A DNA stretch of 64,000 bases from Spodoptera frugiperda (lineage: Eukaryota > Arthropoda > Insecta > Lepidoptera > Noctuidae): contig NC_064233.1 in assembly GCF_023101765.2 (NCBI RefSeq), positions 7,339,501 through 7,403,500 of the forward strand, written 5' to 3'. A program made the translations under genes and the position numbers. How positions within the stretch are numbered: the first letter of the stretch is position 1; the number at the start of each line of letters is the position of its first letter. The notes beneath the pieces were generated by a model, which was not told the origin of the DNA, made no database searches, and saw only the letters and a program-made list of their open reading frames with translations. Below are positions 24,174 to 34,435 of the stretch, piece after piece.

Positions 24174-26249
24174 GTGTGTTTTCATATATTATGTCCAAAA
24201 ATAATGCCCGGAATTCAGTGCGATTCTTGTAAAAAGTGGTTAAAAAGTAAAAGTGCTTTTCGTGTTGTTTTTAATAATAAAATAATATCTGTTCTTAGAC
24301 AGCATAAAAACTTTGCTTTACAAAAAGGACAGAAAGTATGTTCTGCATGCCGAAAATATGCATATCGTAACTTAGATACTAAAAATCGTTCTACATCTTC
24401 TTCGAATATTGCCGACAGTGTTGAACCGTCCACAAGTACGAAATGTGAAGCAGAAAAGCCCAAAGTAGTGTTGTCGTTACCTCGGTGCCACAATTCAAAT
24501 GTACGTTGTATAATATGTAATAGTCAGAAGAACCTTGTTACAGTACCTCATGCAGCTCGAACACAAACATTTATTGAAAGAGGAATATATGTAACGGCAG
24601 GAAAACGATGTTGCAAAGATCATCTTTCTAAAAAAGTATTCACAGATGCGTCGCTTGCGGATTTAAAACCAATAACAAATAATACACATTTATATGAGAA
24701 GGATATTGAAACTCTTTTGCAAGATATTAGAGGAATCGCAAAAAAGAAAGGTCTCGATTTTGACACTCCGGGACAGTTGAAAGATTCCGATTATTATTCA
24801 CTAATGGGGTTAACTATTGAAAACTTCGATAAGATTTTTGATTTAGTAAAGTCAGGCATTCATTCGTCAGAATACAGATCAAGACGCACTTGTTTAGCTG
24901 TATTACTTGTGAAGCTTAGAACGGGTCTTTCAAACGGAGTACTCTCCGCATTATTTAACTTAAAAAAAAGATTGCTTGCTTTCTCTATACAATCTGCTCG
25001 ACAAGCCCTGATAAAAAACTTCGTTCCATTATATCTTGGAGCGCAGCATATTACAAGAACTAAGATTATTGAAGACCATACGCGTCTATTGGCAAAAACA
25101 TTATTTATTCCGGACGATAATAATGAAACTGTTGTTCTTGTCGCTGACGGCACATACATTTACATTCAAAAAAGTAGCAATTATTCTTTCCAAAGACGAT
25201 GTTATTCTATACATAAAGGAAGACCGCTTGTTAAACCCATGATGTTAGTGACGACAACAGGGTACATATTGGATGTTTTTGGACCCTACTTTTCCGATTC
25301 CAAAAATAACGATGCAAACATTTTTACACATATATTAAAAAAAGATGCTCATAATATCAGAGACTGGCTTAAACCTAATGATATTATTATCGTTGACAGA
25401 GGTTTCCGAGACTGTTTGAAGCTTCTCGAGGACATGGACCTAATTCCTAAAATGCCTTCATTTATTAACAAACAGGCACAATTCGTGACGAAGGACGCTA
25501 ATGAGACACGCTTGGTGACAAAAGTTCGTTGGGTTGTTGAGGCTGTAAATGGCCAACTCAAAAACTGGAGAGTACTGAATAATGTGATACCAAATGTCCA
25601 AATACCATATATAAGAGATTACGTTCAAATCGTGTGTGCAATTCTTAATGCCTTTCACCCAACAAGAATTAACAGTGATGAAGACGACAATATCATTGCC
25701 CAACGGATGCTTGATTTAGTGAAGAAACCTAATCACCTACAGAAGACGGTTGAAGAAAATGGGTGGGCAAGAAAGAAGGCAATATGGCGTCCGTTAAGCG
25801 AATCTGATCTTTCAGATTTCCCACAGTTAACATGGGAAGAGCTGCGAAATCTCACTCTTGGAATATATCAGCTAAAACAAAGCAGATCTTACACTCAGGA
25901 ACACATTAGCCAAACGGGAATGTACTCCCTATACGTTCATCGAGAAGATGTCTCAGTTATCCGAATTCAATTAAGATCACGACATACAAGCTCAAAAATA
26001 TATAACATGTGGATAAGAACAGCCATAAGTCCTATGATAAACATTGAATGGTATTGTCAGTGCAAAGTTGGCGCAAGAGTTGTCGGTTGTTGCGCGCATG
26101 TTGCATCTGTATTATGGTACTTGGGGTATTGGCGCCATAATCGTACAGAAACGAAAACACCAAGCCTTGAATATGCTAATACATTTGAAGACGCTGCTAC
26201 TGGATGGTCCAGTGACGATTCAGACAACCAACATGACGAGGAAGCATAA
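24174..26249 (+). CDS. Transposase with N-terminal Cys pairs, DDE domain and C-terminal SWIM zinc finger
   Basis: A 691-residue protein that would cut and insert the surrounding element. A second start at 24204 (MPGIQCDSC) is equally plausible. Cysteine pairs at C16/C19 and C56/C59, and a second cluster at C112/C115 with C146, C147 and H150, suggest zinc-binding DNA-recognition domains. The catalytic triad is probably D325 in VADGTYIYI, D408 in IIVDRGFRD and E456 in RWVVEAVNGQLKNW, the pattern of the DDE_Tnp_4 (IS5/PIF-like) group. Near the C terminus C628-x-C630-x9-C640-x-H642 matches the SWIM finger (CxC...CxH), better known from MULE transposases. An acidic tail follows (DDSDNQHDEEA). No stop or frameshift is visible. 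It lacks introns and its base use is AT-rich like the flanks. A domesticated host gene is possible but less likely because the inverted repeats are intact. Confidence 0.85.
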   Translation: MCFHILCPKIMPGIQCDSCKKWLKSKSAFRVVFNNKIISVLRQHKNFALQKGQKVCSACRKYAYRNLDTKNRSTSSSNIADSVEPSTSTKCEAEKPKVVLSLPRCHNSNVRCIICNSQKNLVTVPHAARTQTFIERGIYVTAGKRCCKDHLSKKVFTDASLADLKPITNNTHLYEKDIETLLQDIRGIAKKKGLDFDTPGQLKDSDYYSLMGLTIENFDKIFDLVKSGIHSSEYRSRRTCLAVLLVKLRTGLSNGVLSALFNLKKRLLAFSIQSARQALIKNFVPLYLGAQHITRTKIIEDHTRLLAKTLFIPDDNNETVVLVADGTYIYIQKSSNYSFQRRCYSIHKGRPLVKPMMLVTTTGYILDVFGPYFSDSKNNDANIFTHILKKDAHNIRDWLKPNDIIIVDRGFRDCLKLLEDMDLIPKMPSFINKQAQFVTKDANETRLVTKVRWVVEAVNGQLKNWRVLNNVIPNVQIPYIRDYVQIVCAILNAFHPTRINSDEDDNIIAQRMLDLVKKPNHLQKTVEENGWARKKAIWRPLSESDLSDFPQLTWEELRNLTLGIYQLKQSRSYTQEHISQTGMYSLYVHREDVSVIRIQLRSRHTSSKIYNMWIRTAISPMINIEWYCQCKVGARVVGCCAHVASVLWYLGYWRHNRTETKTPSLEYANTFEDAATGWSSDDSDNQHDEEA

Positions 26250-26396
26250 TTAAATACATTTTGTAATATCACAAATATACCGAGATTTCTCATTTTTTTT
26301 TTATATAAAATAAAAATATTTTCACAATAAACCTAGCATTTTTATTTCTACTAGGTATAAATATTAAGAAAATAATAATACATTACAAATTGCCCG

Positions 26397-26433
26397 ATAG
26401 GCGAAAAAAGGCTGATCTTTACCCACCTCCTTT
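26397..26433 (-). repeat. Right terminal inverted repeat of the 2.7-kb transposon
   Basis: Partner of 23687-23723. An AATAAA-like run (ATAAAATAAAAATA, near 26307-26320) between the transposase stop and this repeat could serve as the poly(A) signal. Confidence 0.85.
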
Positions 26434-28544
26434 CAATATTTTCAGTTTTCGAAAAAGCTTGTTTGCGTGTCAGACAAGTAAACAAACAAATTATTGCCGC
26501 CCATCAATTTAATACACGCGCGTGTCGTTAGTAAATTACATATAGTTTAGATAAATAGCAACTAAATGCCTTTATTAGAGCGAGTGGAATTGTACTCCCT
26601 ATTTCATTAGTGTCCGTGTTTATACCATTAGCTATTTTATGGTTAAATGAGGTTGGATTGTGTGATTATGATTTAATCATCATCATCAGCCTATAAGTGG
26701 CCACTGCTGACCAAAGGCCTCTTCTCACACGGAAAAAGTTTGAGCATTAATCACCACGCTTGCTCAATGCGGGTTGGCGATTTCAGACTTATAATAATTA
26801 GAAATTATAAGTTCAGGTTTCTTTACGATGTTTTCCATATGTACTTTTCTGTAGTTCTAGTTATGTTAATAGCTCGGGTGACTACGGGAATCGAACCAGA
26901 CAATCGTATTTGATACCAGTCAACCAATAAGACACCATGTAATAATAAAGAAAACGACACTAAGAAGCGATCAAAACCCTAATTTCAAAATTCTAATGAT
27001 ATCAACTCCGACTCAGTAATCGAGCCCACAACTCTACTAAATGTCATAAACGTAATAATAACACAAAAGCTACTACTTACTCAACTTAAACAAAAAGTAA
27101 AATACAGCTATATAAAATACACGTAACATGTCGTAACGTCTGTCTGTCCGTTGAATAATAACAACCGGCATTGATTGGTCCGTGACCGCGAGGTCGTGGG
27201 TTCGATTCGAGCCATATTGATGGAAGGAAAGGATGTTTCGATGCCAATACTAGTTATGGTGATGTGTTTTACTTGTATGTGATATTACTTCATTTTCCTT
27301 GCTCGTATGAGTATGGTTGTATGATTTTAATATGTTAAGTATGATTTTAATTTTAGAGCTAATTTGGTATCAGTTTAAATGTGGGAGAGCCATGCTTCAG
27401 CACGAATGGGCCGGCTCGACCGGAGTGATACCACGGCCTCACAGAAAATCGACGTGAAACAACTCTTGTGTTGTGTGAGTGAGGTTACCGGAGGCCTAAT
27501 TACCCCCGTACCAGTCCTCCCAATCTCCGATTTTCCAACAACCCTTAAATTCCTAACCCCAAAAGGCCGGCAACGCACTTGTAACTCCTCTGGTGTTTCA
27601 AGTGTCCATGAGCGACGGCGATTGCTTACCGTCAGGTGATCCGTATGCTCGTTTACCGGCTTATTCCATAAAAAATCAGTGTGATAAGTTCATAACGTAA
27701 CGTGACGACACACATTGAAGATTTGGCGACATATCAACAGATGACGTCACATAAAACTGGAACTAGGGACATTCTACACTGGCTCTGGCAACGCTCATCT
27801 CAAGTATGGACAGTCAACAGGATCGACCTCTGGTTTTGGCAATAATTTCAGCTAATTAAACCAAACAAAAAGCTACCAAAACAGTAGAATTTATAACATG
27901 GTAACACAAAATTCTACCCAAATAACATTTATACAGAATCCTATTAAATTGAGATAAATCTTTCGTTTAAATTATATAGGTACATTTTTGTATATCTACT
28001 CTGTACATACACATACGGCTACGCATCACCAGTTTATCATGAACTCGCTTTGTATGATCTTTCCGCACATTCGACGGTCAATTTATATTGGTTTTATATA
28101 GCTTGATTTGAAGCTGTAGAACTTCTATAAAAGTAAATGATGCAGTTAAATGTCAGTAGTTCACCTTTTAACAGTTAATTCCAAGTGCCTCGGTAACAAG
28201 TCGTTAGTTTTAACGATGCTAATTTTTAACCAAGCAAGATGGATTTAAAGTACGAGTAATAATAGTGGATTATGAAATGATAAGTATTTTTATTTTATGT
28301 TTTTTTTTAACGTGGATCGGAGTTATACGTGTGGCGAGTATATACGTCATTTTTACGTTTAAAACGTACCTAGAAGTGTCGTCATGCGATATTTAAAATC
28401 AAATACTTTCGAAGATATATAGATTTTAAATAATATAATAAAAAGTTAGGCATCTACCCTAATACACACACACAACACATACAGATTGGAACACACCAAG
28501 AATCGTTTCGTGTAACATTCAACAGCGCGACATGTTTTTTTTTT
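26434..28544. other. Non-coding DNA with repeat fragments
   Basis: LINE tail fragment on - at 26678-26735, tRNA-SINE pieces at 26870-26940 and 27160-27215, family D at 27378, repeat K at 28290. No exon found. Confidence 0.4.
27378..27668 (-). repeat. Repeat family D, reversed
   Basis: Complete copy, close to the consensus. The ORFs on both strands at 27375-27639 are due to it. Confidence 0.7.
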
Positions 28545-28705
28545 AACTTTTATTGGGGGAACATCATCAACTTGATTTTCGAGCCGGAGCATCGGTAACC
28601 TGCTAGGCAATCCGCAGCTTCGGGTCGACATTAGCCCTACTGGGCCTGATGGCTCTTTGAGGAGCGCGCGAAACGTGACGCGCCGTACGCACGAATACGC
28701 GCCAA
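28545..28705 (+). repeat. SINE-like family A, copy 14 with 3' extension
   Basis: The middle is deleted, and the GC-rich extension (CCCTACTGGGCC, then GGCTCTTTGAGGAGCGCGCG) is kept. Confidence 0.65.
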
Positions 28706-29444
28706 TACGCGCGACATGTTGCACACCTGTCGTTCACCTAGCGGCTGTGCAAACCATGCATAAAACGTTTATCAATGTCTTAACTCTCCAAAATCATAAA
28801 AACGTATCAGAAATAGATGCATTCATCTTATTACTTGAGATTTATTATAAAAATAAACACAACTATAACACTTCGCCTTGCTTCTACGTCTATAAATATC
28901 CGCAACAGTAATAAAACTATAAGAAAAGAAATAAAAATCATACCTTGATTCAATAATAAAAAAAACTCACTACAAAAATCCCACGACTGTTTAAAAAAAA
29001 CATCTGACGTACTATTACGTAAAAACCGACGCGAATTCACCAATAATACGACAATCATAAATATTCCACACGTGTGACCAATCACACGGCGCGTTTAAAT
29101 CACAACCTACATTACCACCAATCAGAGTGCGGAATCTCGCGCGTGCGTCACACACACGCAGAATGAATTAACCTTCTGTGATATCTGCGTAGTGTATGCC
29201 CGAAATACATCAACGCAATTACGTGTCGGCTAGCAGTCCGTACGATATGACGTACAATGCTGGCCCAGTGACCCACACACTTTAAAACCGACACGCCTAC
29301 GCGTCAATGGACAGCGAAGAGATTTCAAGATGTTTTTTTCGTTGCTATGGCAACTGGGTAGTTCTAATTTGCGATCGAGGAAAGATCTTTCGTGGTAGAT
29401 TAATGTACACGTCTACAGAGCTGTCTGTTTTGGTAAGATGGAAA
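28706..29444. other. Non-coding DNA with CpG-richer patch
   Basis: 29040-29310 is moderately rich in CG (ACACGGCGCGTTTAAATCAC, CTCGCGCGTGCGTCACACAC). Could be a promoter; no start or exon is visible. Confidence 0.3.
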
Positions 29445-29810
29445 AAATATTGATAACTAGCTTCTGCCTCTGGCTTCCCTCGCGTTCTTGTAGGATAAAA
29501 AGTAGCACAAACTATCCCTGTTTCTAATTTAATCCCGGTCCTTTGAGACGTTTTGACGTGATTGAGTAACAAACATACATACAAATACATAATCTCATAA
29601 ATTTTCGCATTTATTATAACAGTGGCTCCGATCGCGTTCCTGAGGGATTAATAGCATCCTATGTGTTATAGTCAGTTTTACTTATTCCAGACTACGATCT
29701 ATCGCTGTTCCAAATTTCATCCCGATCCTTTCAGCCGTTTCGACGTGGCTGAATAACAAACATACACATAAAAACATAAACTTTCGCATTTATAATATTA
29801 GTAAGACAGT
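29445..29810 (-). repeat. Repeat S3, two tandem copies
   Basis: Each copy has the complement of CTGAARGGATCGGGATGAAA and of TGGAATAACACATAG, and an end near TTTCGCATTTATAATATTAG. The pair suggests two insertions or a duplication. Single copies: 7270-7440 (-), 14115-14225 (+), 16795-16990 (+), 36205-36345 (+) and 44695-44872 (-). Confidence 0.6.
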
Positions 29811-30014
29811 ATTCAGTCTGTCTCTTTTGCCGGGTGGTGACGGCGAGCAGCGTTCAAGACATTTGTCACTCCCCCCGATGAACTCATGGCTGTCGCTAGA
29901 GTCAATTAAGGGACTACACATTTGACAGAGACTGGGCAGCAGCGCTCTCTGATTAACCTGACATCAAGGGCAGTCAGAAACCTTATAAATATGGAAATTT
30001 GGTCTACCCAATGA

Positions 30015-30180
30015 TTCGTAATGACTACACGGTTGGCGTGGTGGCTGGGCAACGGGCTACCGTGCAACGTGTAGCGGATTTGCGTCCCGCACGGAGCAGC
30101 TCTTTGTGTGATCCACAAATTGTTGTTTCGGGTTCGAGTGTCATGTGCATGTGAACTTGTATGTTTGGAAACACACCTAC
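30015..30180 (+). repeat. tRNA-derived SINE family B2
   Basis: TGACTACACGGTTGGCGTGG head, GCGGATTTGCGTCCCGCACG in the place of box B, then TGTGTGATCCACAAATTGTT and a tail GACACAGGGG. It directly precedes the Helitron-like block. Confidence 0.75.
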
Positions 30181-31081
30181 GACACAGGGGAAAAACATAG
30201 CAAAAAAAGGTATCTGGGGGCACGGTAGTGCCCCCGCCAAGACGAGCCAAGCGAAGCGCAAGCGCAAGGGCACTACCTACCTTTTCTCGAAGCGCTTCGT
30301 CGTATTTTTGAACCTTCATAACTTGAGTTTGGGTTATACCAGATAAACAAAATTTTCAGGATATAATGTCAGTGGTAGACTTAATAAACCTCTAAAGTTT
30401 CAATTGCATAGCTCTTATACTTTAGATTTTATTGATATCTAAAATACCCCGATTTCGTCACTCACTCACTCACTCACTGATGATCAACAAAATTCTTAAG
30501 GTACTTCCTGAAGTCCTAGAAAACTGAAATTTGGTATGTAAGCTAGTATTAGTACCCAAACAACAAAAAAATCCTAAAACTTGGAACTTTTACCCCCAAC
30601 CCCTTAAACTAGGGGGTGAAAGTTTGTTCGAGACTTCCGCAACTTTTGACGCTAGAGGTCTGAATGCGGCCGCGGAGGGTAAAAATTTGAAATAGGGAAA
30701 CTTAATTCCCTATTTCCTGCTTGAGATCTGAAAATTATACACAAGTACATAGAACACAAACTTTTCATCAAATCAAAACATTATCCTACCCATAAGTACT
30801 TAGATATGAATAATATTACTACACTTCACTTCGGTAAGTGTTTATTAATCAACCTATACTTTTGAACATAAGCATCGTAAGTATAGTATGCGCCAACGCC
30901 CGCCGCCTGTCCCCTCGTCCCCGCGCAGTAGCTAAAAATAATCGGCCCGTCAGCGAGCGCGGCACCCGAACGCGGGCAGACGCGCGAGGGCAGACGTCGT
31001 TGACAAATTTTCGGAATATTTCGGTGATTTAAAAGTTTGCTATCGCGGAGAAAAAAACCATTTGCCTAATATTTAATTGTT

Positions 31082-31283
31082 AGTAGTTTAGTAGGTAAAG
31101 TTTAGTAGGTAAAGGTTTAGATACTAGTGTTTTAATTTTCATTGATAAAAAGTATTAGGATTACGTTTGCAATTTTCTTATAAATTTAGTAGTTTAGTAG
31201 GTGAAGGTTTAGTTAGGTACTAGTGTTTTAATTTTCATTGATAAAAAGTATTAGCTTTACGTTTGCAATTTTCTCACAAATTT
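31082..31283 (+). repeat. Imperfect tandem duplication of about 100 bp
   Basis: 31082-31187 and 31188-31283 share AGTAGTTTAGTAGGT, ACTAGTGTTTTAATTTTC, ATTGATAAAAAGTATTAG and ACGTTTGCAATTTTCT with few differences. It lies directly upstream of the OTU fragment. Confidence 0.8.
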
Positions 31284-31383
31284 AATTAAGAAATTCAAAG
31301 ATTGAATAAGTAGGTATATGCAATTAAGCAGTATAGGTTAGTAGGTATAATATGTTTATGTAGGTACGACTTAGTGAGAATAA

Positions 31384-31587
31384 TTACTACCATGTTCAGT
31401 ACCTAAGGGTACTTGGGATAGTGTAAAAGTTTTACATGAAGTGGAGCTGGGACCCCGCCGCCATCGTGTGGTTAATATGCCGGGAGACGGTTCCTGCCTC
31501 TTCCATTCCTTGACATATTTAATGCATGAACGAATAGACGTTGAGATGGCGTTGCAAGTCAGGACTGCGAGACAGGCGGCGGAGAGG
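31384..31587 (+). pseudogene. OTU cysteine-protease fragment (first catalytic motif)
   Basis: An open segment whose translation includes VVNMPGDGSCLFHSLTYLMH, with Asp and Cys of the OTU motif GDGxCLFxS. After it comes a conserved-looking amphipathic helix ending RQAAER. The frame meets TAA at 31588-31590, which overlaps an AG|GTAAAT donor, so this could instead be an exon ending at 31586. The catalytic His part is not seen downstream. OTU domains remove ubiquitin; in insects they also occur in Helitrons. I read it as a transposon relic, but a host OTU exon is not excluded. Confidence 0.55.
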
Positions 31588-31798
31588 TAAATCTTTCGAT
31601 AGCGTCGTATAAAAAGTGCTGCAGTGTATACGAAAAAAATCCGAAAACCCTCCTCTCTCAACTTTCCCTCCCTCACCCCTGTATCTCACAAATAACAGCA
31701 CGTTGAAGAATTCTGTTTATTACGGGATCAAGTTGAGTTGAGGGGGCTAAAAAAAGTAGAATCTGAAATAGGGAAACTTAATTAAAACCTACAAAAAG

Positions 31799-32154
31799 AA
31801 ATGAAATCCCACAAAAACATTTCATGTTAAATGTTGCCAAGACGAGACCATATTGCCTGCACTGTCAAAAAGTAATCAGATCTAGTGTGGAGCCAAGTTT
31901 GTAGGCGTGCAAACCTTGGACGTAACTGGCGAGTTGGCCGCACGGAAAGAGCTTAGAAGATTGAATAGATTTTTAAGCTCAAGCCCATATGACGAATAGC
32001 AAAAAGTCCGTGCGGCCGACTCGCCAGTTACGTCCAAGGTTTGCACGCCTACAAACTTGGCTCCACACTAGATCTGATTACTTTTTGACAGTGCAGGCAA
32101 TATGGTCTCGTCTTGGCAACATTTAACATGAAATGTTTTTGCGGGATCACATTT
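31799..32154. mobile_element. Foldback (hairpin) element with 148-bp arms
   Basis: Arms 31799-31946 and 32007-32154 are reverse complements at about 144 of 148 positions, around a 60-base loop. The outer ends carry ATCCCRCAAAAACATTT, a terminal sequence also found as an inverted pair at 47623-47712. It has no coding potential. The near-identity of the arms suggests a young element or gene conversion between arms. Confidence 0.85.
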
Positions 32155-32441
32155 AGCGGGTTGAACAAAACCAAATACGTTTAAGACTTGGTTCCTAATA
32201 CGGTAAAAGGGTAAAAAGAGAGATCCGTTGTCATACAATTCAATATTTCCTTATAATAGACGTTCGACGCATAGAAATGTTTATATAACACGAAGCCAGA
32301 TGAAAATGTAGTATGATAATATTATCAAATACGCAGCTAATTACATTTCATACAATATTATTAGACTATGTGACTTCCTGAACATTCTAGTAACAGGTGA
32401 CTCATTGAAGTAAGAATATAGGAGACAGTTGATGTGTTTTT

Positions 32442-32705
32442 TTTATGGTAAATGAGCAGACGGATCATCTGATGGCAAGTAATAGCCGCCGCCCAAGGAC
32501 GCCCGAAATACCAGAGGCGTTACAAGTGCGTTGCTGGATTTTGGGGGTTATGAATTTAAGGGTTATTGAGGAATGGAAAAAAACTAAACATAACGCAAGC
32601 GTTGTTTCACGCAGTTTTCTGTGAGGCCGGGACGGTTCGACCGAAGTGATATCACCACTCCGGTCGAACCAGCCCGTTCCTGCCGAAGCATGGCTCTACC
32701 AATCT
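32442..32705 (+). repeat. Repeat family D
   Basis: Internal rearrangement; a family A 3' fragment (copy 15) follows at 32765-32818. Confidence 0.65.
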
Positions 32706-33278
32706 CAAATACTGTCTTCCTCTAGCTCTAAAACTTTATTCCTGTTTTTTTTTATTTTTTATTTAATACTAATTTTCGAGCCGGAGCCCCGGTAACCCGC
32801 TAGGCAGTCCGCAGACCTACAACCTGCCTGCCATGCGAATATGACTAACACTTTTATGTAGAAAAAGCCCATCTCCTCTAGCCATAGGCTACTGCTGATG
32901 ATGAATATGTATCTACAAGTATTTCTTTATCAACCATAACCTCAAACAAACACGTGACGCGACACGAGAATACGGAGTATATTTTTACACCAAATCGTTA
33001 ATCTGTATTGAATAACTACTTGTAGTTCATCAGTCAGGTCCGCAGATAGCGTTATCAGTCATTATGTCATCTGACGTCACTGTGTAATATTCAGAGTCGT
33101 GTTGTCGATGTCTGCCAGTCATTTAAGTCATTTGGGGATCTTTGAGTGCCTCGAGTATTTTTTTTAAAGATCATGCCGATTATTATAAATAAGTGATGAG
33201 CAGGGTAAAAAAACATTACCATCATATCAGCCACGTCTACTAATGAAAATAGGTGTCTTCATTTATTTTTTCTTATTG

Positions 33279-33605
33279 AGGAGGATAAATCATCCAATGA
33301 CTTCTCCCGCCTTGGGTGAGGCGTTCTTACTCCTGTTCTTCAAAGAGTTCCGCTAGGTGGTCCGCAATCCACAATTCATCTGTAGTAGTCGGATGGCTCT
33401 TTAAGACGCGCGCGGAATGCGACGCGTCGCAGACTCGGGTCTGGATTTGGTCGGGCGGCGAGCTATCCTTGCTCACCGTCCGCAGACTCGTTACGGTGGC
33501 TGGAGATCGTCTCGTGATTCCCAACGCCCGGACTGTCGCCTACCTTAAGACTCCTAAATCGAACCAAGGTATGGCACCTCTGCAAAGCCGGGATGGGCCA
33601 CTAAT
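33279..33605 (+). repeat. SINE-like family A, copy 16, longest 3' extension
   Basis: Internal deletion, but the 3' extension reaches about 200 bp (GATGGCTCTTTAAGACGCGCG, GTCGGGCGGCGAGCT, GGAGATCGTCTCGTGATTCC). This suggests the family is part of a longer element. The ORF at 33316-33651 lies in it and has no recognisable product. Confidence 0.65.
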
Positions 33606-33938
33606 TTTAAACATTATGTTATTTCAGACTACATATACATACGTATTCTGATTTGTAAGCTTGACTGTTAAAAACGTTTCATATACCAGTTTCTACTAAA
33701 GATAGTCAAACAACAAACAACGCGTAATATTATGTTATACGTGTATATAACATAACAATGTTTTATGATCGTTACATCAGTCATGATTGTGTTGGCGCAG
33801 GAGACACGTGTACAAACATTAATTACAATTATGTATGTATGTATTAGCGGCTTATGTACATAATTACATAGCAAAGGTATACAAACATGTGTATGTATAC
33901 AAATTGTTCAATAGAAAGGTCATTTAATATGCTTTATT

Positions 33939-34135
33939 TTTTGAGGGGGAAAGTCATCCTATGTCTTCTCCCACCTTGGGTGACAGAGGGAGTGTCATCC
34001 AATGTCTTCTCCCGCCCTAGGCGAGGCGAGAGGGAGTGTCAGACTCTTACTGACTAAAAACCACCCCGTTCCTACTCCTGCTTTTCGAGCCGGAGCCCCG
34101 GTAAACCCGCTAGATAGTCCGCAGCTCCAGAAATT
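33939..34135 (+). repeat. SINE-like family A, copy 17 with duplicated head
   Basis: The TCATCCNATGTCTTCTCCC block appears twice (33953 and 33998), so the copy has an internal tandem duplication of about 43 bp or is a recombinant of two copies. Confidence 0.75.
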
Positions 34136-34214
34136 GCAGAATGGGTAGGATAAATATTTATGTAATAAAAAAGGAATTATCCGATTTGATGCAGTCATTT
34201 GAGAATTAAAAGAG

Positions 34215-34435
34215 CGGGATAGCCATGCTTAAACACTGTTAGACACTGTCCGCAGTGATACCACGGCCTCACAGAAAACCGGAGCGAAAAGCGAGTGAGA
34301 TTACCGGAGACCCAATCTCCCATGACCAACACCAAAAGATCGCCAACGCACTTGTAACTCCTCTGGCGTTACAAGTGCCCATTCGAGTCGCCAATTGCTT
34401 ACCATCAGGTGATCCGTCTGCTCGTTTGTCCCCAA
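34215..34435 (-). repeat. Repeat family D, reversed
   Basis: Partial. A second reversed partial copy lies at 34765-34930. Confidence 0.6.

Larger units (their letters stand above)
23687..26433 (+). mobile_element. DNA transposon with 37-bp terminal inverted repeats and intact transposase
   Basis: The outer limits are a 37-bp inverted repeat at 23687-23723 and 26397-26433 that matches at 35 of 37 positions. Its core is GGGTAAAGATC followed by GCCTTTTTTCGCCTAT. The element is about 2.75 kb and holds a single long ORF on the + strand. Both the ends and the ORF look fresh, which fits recent activity. I cannot find a convincing target-site duplication: the flanks read ...AAAGGAC on the left and CAATAT... 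on the right. The superfamily is inferred from the DDE motifs only. Confidence 0.85.
30203..31790 (+). mobile_element. Helitron-like fragment with OTU exon
   Basis: The left edge may be the TC at 30213, which follows A and opens a GC-rich stretch with a perfect hairpin at 30216-30235 (GGGGGCAC, loop GGTA, GTGCCCCC). The body contains a TCACTCACTCACTCAC tract (30465-30480), a GC-rich island at about 30890-31010, a tandem duplication and an OTU-like coding fragment on +. OTU cysteine-protease domains are carried by Helitron polyproteins of insects. No Rep/helicase sequence and no clear CTRR end are present, so the class is inferred. Confidence 0.4.

Noticed and set aside
24215..26293. Several minus-strand ORFs within the transposon
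   Set aside because: Shadows of the 691-codon transposase frame.
29906..30346. 137-, 82- and 61-codon ORFs
   Set aside because: They cover a tRNA-derived SINE and the GC-rich edge of the Helitron-like block. The repeats explain the open frames.
31371..31701. 101- and 60-codon ORFs on -
   Set aside because: Antisense to the OTU fragment; no known motif on that strand.
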